NCBI GenBank assembly: GCA_965262875.1 | Contig: OZ253569.1 | Span: forward strand, 4,836,001 to 4,900,000 | Source: JBALVT01 sp965262875 | Lineage (GTDB): Bacteria; Pseudomonadota; Gammaproteobacteria; Pseudomonadales; Halieaceae | DNA length: 64,000 bases | Direction: 5' to 3' | Part shown: positions 62,373-64,000 of the stretch, one piece after another | Numbering within the stretch: position 1 is the first letter of the stretch | Layout: each line of letters opens with the position of its first letter | Made by a program: the position numbers and the translations under genes | Notes under the pieces: generated by a model | Seen by the model: only the letters and a program-made list of their open reading frames with translations | Databases searched by the model: none | Told to the model about the DNA's origin: nothing

Positions 62373-63454
62373 AAGAATCGATTCTAAGCAAGCTGAATAT
62401 GTTGAGCGATCGGCACGAGGAAGTTTCCGCGTTGCTGGGCGACAGCGAGACTATCGCCGATCAGAATAGATTTCGAGCTCTTTCGCGAGAGTATTCCGAA
62501 TTGGAAACGGTGATTCAGGTCTACAATAAGTATCGCTCGGTCAAGTCTGACCTCGAAGAAGCCAACGCGATGCTGCAAGACTCAGATCCCGATTTGCGCG
62601 AGATGGCCCGAGAGGAAATTGATGGGGCTGAAGCCCAAATGGCCGAGCTTGAACTTGAATTGCAGACGCTGCTACTGCCCAAGGATCCCAACGATTCGCA
62701 CAACGTGTTTCTCGAAATTCGAGCCGGCACTGGGGGTGATGAAGCGGGGATTTTTTCCGGGGATTTGTTTCGCATGTACTCTCGATATGCGGAGAACCAG
62801 CGCTGGAAGATCGAAGTGCTGTCGGAACGCCAGGGCGATCACGGTGGCTACAAAGAGATCATAACTCGAGTGGAAGGTCGGGATGTTTACGCTAACCTGA
62901 AATTCGAATCTGGCGCACATCGTGTACAGCGGGTTCCTGAAACTGAATCACAAGGGCGCATCCACACATCAGCCTGCACGGTGGTAGTCATGCCGGAGCC
63001 GGATGAACTGGATGAAGTTGAAATTAACAAAGGTGATTTGAGAGTCGATACCTATCGCGCCTCTGGTGCGGGCGGTCAGCACGTCAACAAAACCGACTCG
63101 GCTGTACGCCTGACTCACTTGCCCTCTGGTATTGTCGTTGAATGTCAGGATGAGCGCTCTCAGCATAAAAACAAAGCGCGGGCGATGTCTTTGTTGCAAG
63201 CGAAATTGTCCAGCAGTGTGCAGGATAAGCAAGACGCTGAGCAGGCCGAGCAGCGCCGTAATTTGGTCGGCACCGGCGACCGATCAGACCGCATTCGCAC
63301 TTATAATTTCCCGCAGGGACGCATTACTGATCACCGGATTAATCTTACCCTGTATAAGTTGGCCGAGATTATGGAGGGAGATATGGGTCCAGTCATCAAT
63401 CCCCTGCGGCAGGAATACCAGGCAGATCAGTTGGCTGCGCTGGCCGAAAAATAA
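62369..63454 (+). CDS. prfA: Peptide chain release factor 1
   Basis: The protein has 361 residues. The GGQ motif is at 235-237 (GAGGQHVN), and the stop-codon-reading segment is RVPETESQGRIHTS, with PET at the PxT position. It releases peptides at UAA and UAG. It overlaps prmC by one base (TAATG). Confidence 0.97.
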   Translation: MKESILSKLNMLSDRHEEVSALLGDSETIADQNRFRALSREYSELETVIQVYNKYRSVKSDLEEANAMLQDSDPDLREMAREEIDGAEAQMAELELELQTLLLPKDPNDSHNVFLEIRAGTGGDEAGIFSGDLFRMYSRYAENQRWKIEVLSERQGDHGGYKEIITRVEGRDVYANLKFESGAHRVQRVPETESQGRIHTSACTVVVMPEPDELDEVEINKGDLRVDTYRASGAGGQHVNKTDSAVRLTHLPSGIVVECQDERSQHKNKARAMSLLQAKLSSSVQDKQDAEQAEQRRNLVGTGDRSDRIRTYNFPQGRITDHRINLTLYKLAEIMEGDMGPVINPLRQEYQADQLAALAEK

Positions 63455-64000
63455 TGTCCACAGTCCAGGCTTTGCTTGCACAATCTGTCGATTTGTCTAC
63501 CTTAAGCCCGCGCCGCGACGTCGAAATATTATTGTGTCATTGCCTGCATAAAACCCGGGCCTGGTTGTATACCTGGCCGGAGGTCGAAGTCGAACCCGAT
63601 GGGGAAGAGCATTTTTCGCAGTTACTGGCCAAGCGCAAGCGCGGCGTTCCGATCGCGCAGCTAACAGGTGTTCGCGATTTTTGGACACTTGAACTTGCCG
63701 TCAACGAACATACCTTAATCCCCCGCACCGAAACCGAGACCCTTGTAGAGTGGGCTCTGGAGCTTTCTTTGCCAGCAGATGCATCAGTTCTGGATCTGGG
63801 AACAGGCAGTGGTGCGATTGCACTGGCGCTTGCCAAGGAGCGCCCACCCTGGGAAGTGGCCGCGGTGGATGCCAGTGTAGAGGCGCTTAAGGTGGCCAAA
63901 AAAAACGCGCATACCTTGGGCTTGTCCAATGTCCGCTTTGCTCAGTCAGACTGGTATGACAATCTATCCGGTGAGAGCTTCCAATTGTTGGTTGGCAATC
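63454..64000 (+). CDS. prmC: Release factor glutamine methyltransferase (cut by window end)
   Basis: 182 codons are present. The N-terminal helical domain and PRTETETLVEWAL are typical, and the AdoMet site VLDLGTGSGAIALAL is intact. The window ends at LVGN, just before the catalytic NPPY. It methylates the GGQ glutamine of PrfA, encoded immediately upstream. Confidence 0.95.
   Translation, partial: MSTVQALLAQSVDLSTLSPRRDVEILLCHCLHKTRAWLYTWPEVEVEPDGEEHFSQLLAKRKRGVPIAQLTGVRDFWTLELAVNEHTLIPRTETETLVEWALELSLPADASVLDLGTGSGAIALALAKERPPWEVAAVDASVEALKVAKKNAHTLGLSNVRFAQSDWYDNLSGESFQLLVGN

Noticed and set aside
1..64000. CRISPR arrays, retrons, prophage structural genes or rRNA
   Set aside because: No regularly spaced repeats, reverse transcriptase, capsid or terminase-like sequence, or rRNA segments were seen on either strand.

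Overview
The window looks like a gammaproteobacterial chromosome of roughly even base composition, possibly marine. The best evidence is the right end, where a conserved housekeeping block is intact: ychF, pth, rplY, prs, tRNA-Gln, ispE, lolB and a TPR lipoprotein on the minus strand, facing hemA-prfA-prmC on the plus strand. The nitrate assimilation cluster has the Pseudomonas-type order (PP2C/kinase fusion, nitrate transporter, nirB, nirD, nasA). The genus is not determined.

Region 1 (1-16998) is a catabolic and transport neighbourhood of unknown substrate. It holds an LDHD/GlcD-type flavoprotein, an MCT-type MFS permease, an SGNH hydrolase, a GntR/FCD regulator broken by one missing base, an EthD-like protein coupled to an amidase, a DUF485-ActP symporter pair behind a Tat-exported FAD oxidase, a TonB-dependent receptor, an exported NAD(P)-binding protein and a TrpB-like PLP enzyme. 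Paired GTATAC motifs lie in front of the EthD gene and the TonB receptor and may be the regulator's operator. A 2.1 kb insertion sequence carrying two passenger genes has split the second site.

Region 2 (17018-28432) holds a FitAB-like toxin-antitoxin pair, a decayed IS with intact ends, and the nitrate cluster, which has a near-consensus sigma-54 promoter in front of nirB.

Region 3 (28433-50000) is a mosaic accessory island. It contains nested IS fragments (IS110, IS6, integrase-core, ISL3, IS256), a PIN/AbrB module whose toxin lacks its first catalytic Asp, a 9-bp tandem repeat and a REP-doublet palindrome. Next comes a type I restriction locus (hsdM-fic-hsdS-deleted ATPase-hsdR). An IS4 element sits exactly at the amtB start codon. 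Beyond it are a broken alphaproteobacterial-type glnE fragment, a TRAP transporter with a dctD remnant, an excisionase-like gene and tRNA-Met.

Region 4 (48600-64000) starts with a frameshifted GST-like gene and a beta-propeller-like gene split by an IS66 element; removing the IS restores the frame exactly. The conserved housekeeping block follows to the end, where prmC is cut.

No CRISPR array, rRNA or prophage structural gene was seen. I found no wholly new system. The strongest leads are the GTATAC regulon with its IS-split operator, the type I restriction locus with its Fic and remodelled ATPase, and the IS with a SEC-C passenger. Several frameshifts are single-base indels, so assembly error must be excluded before genes are called dead.
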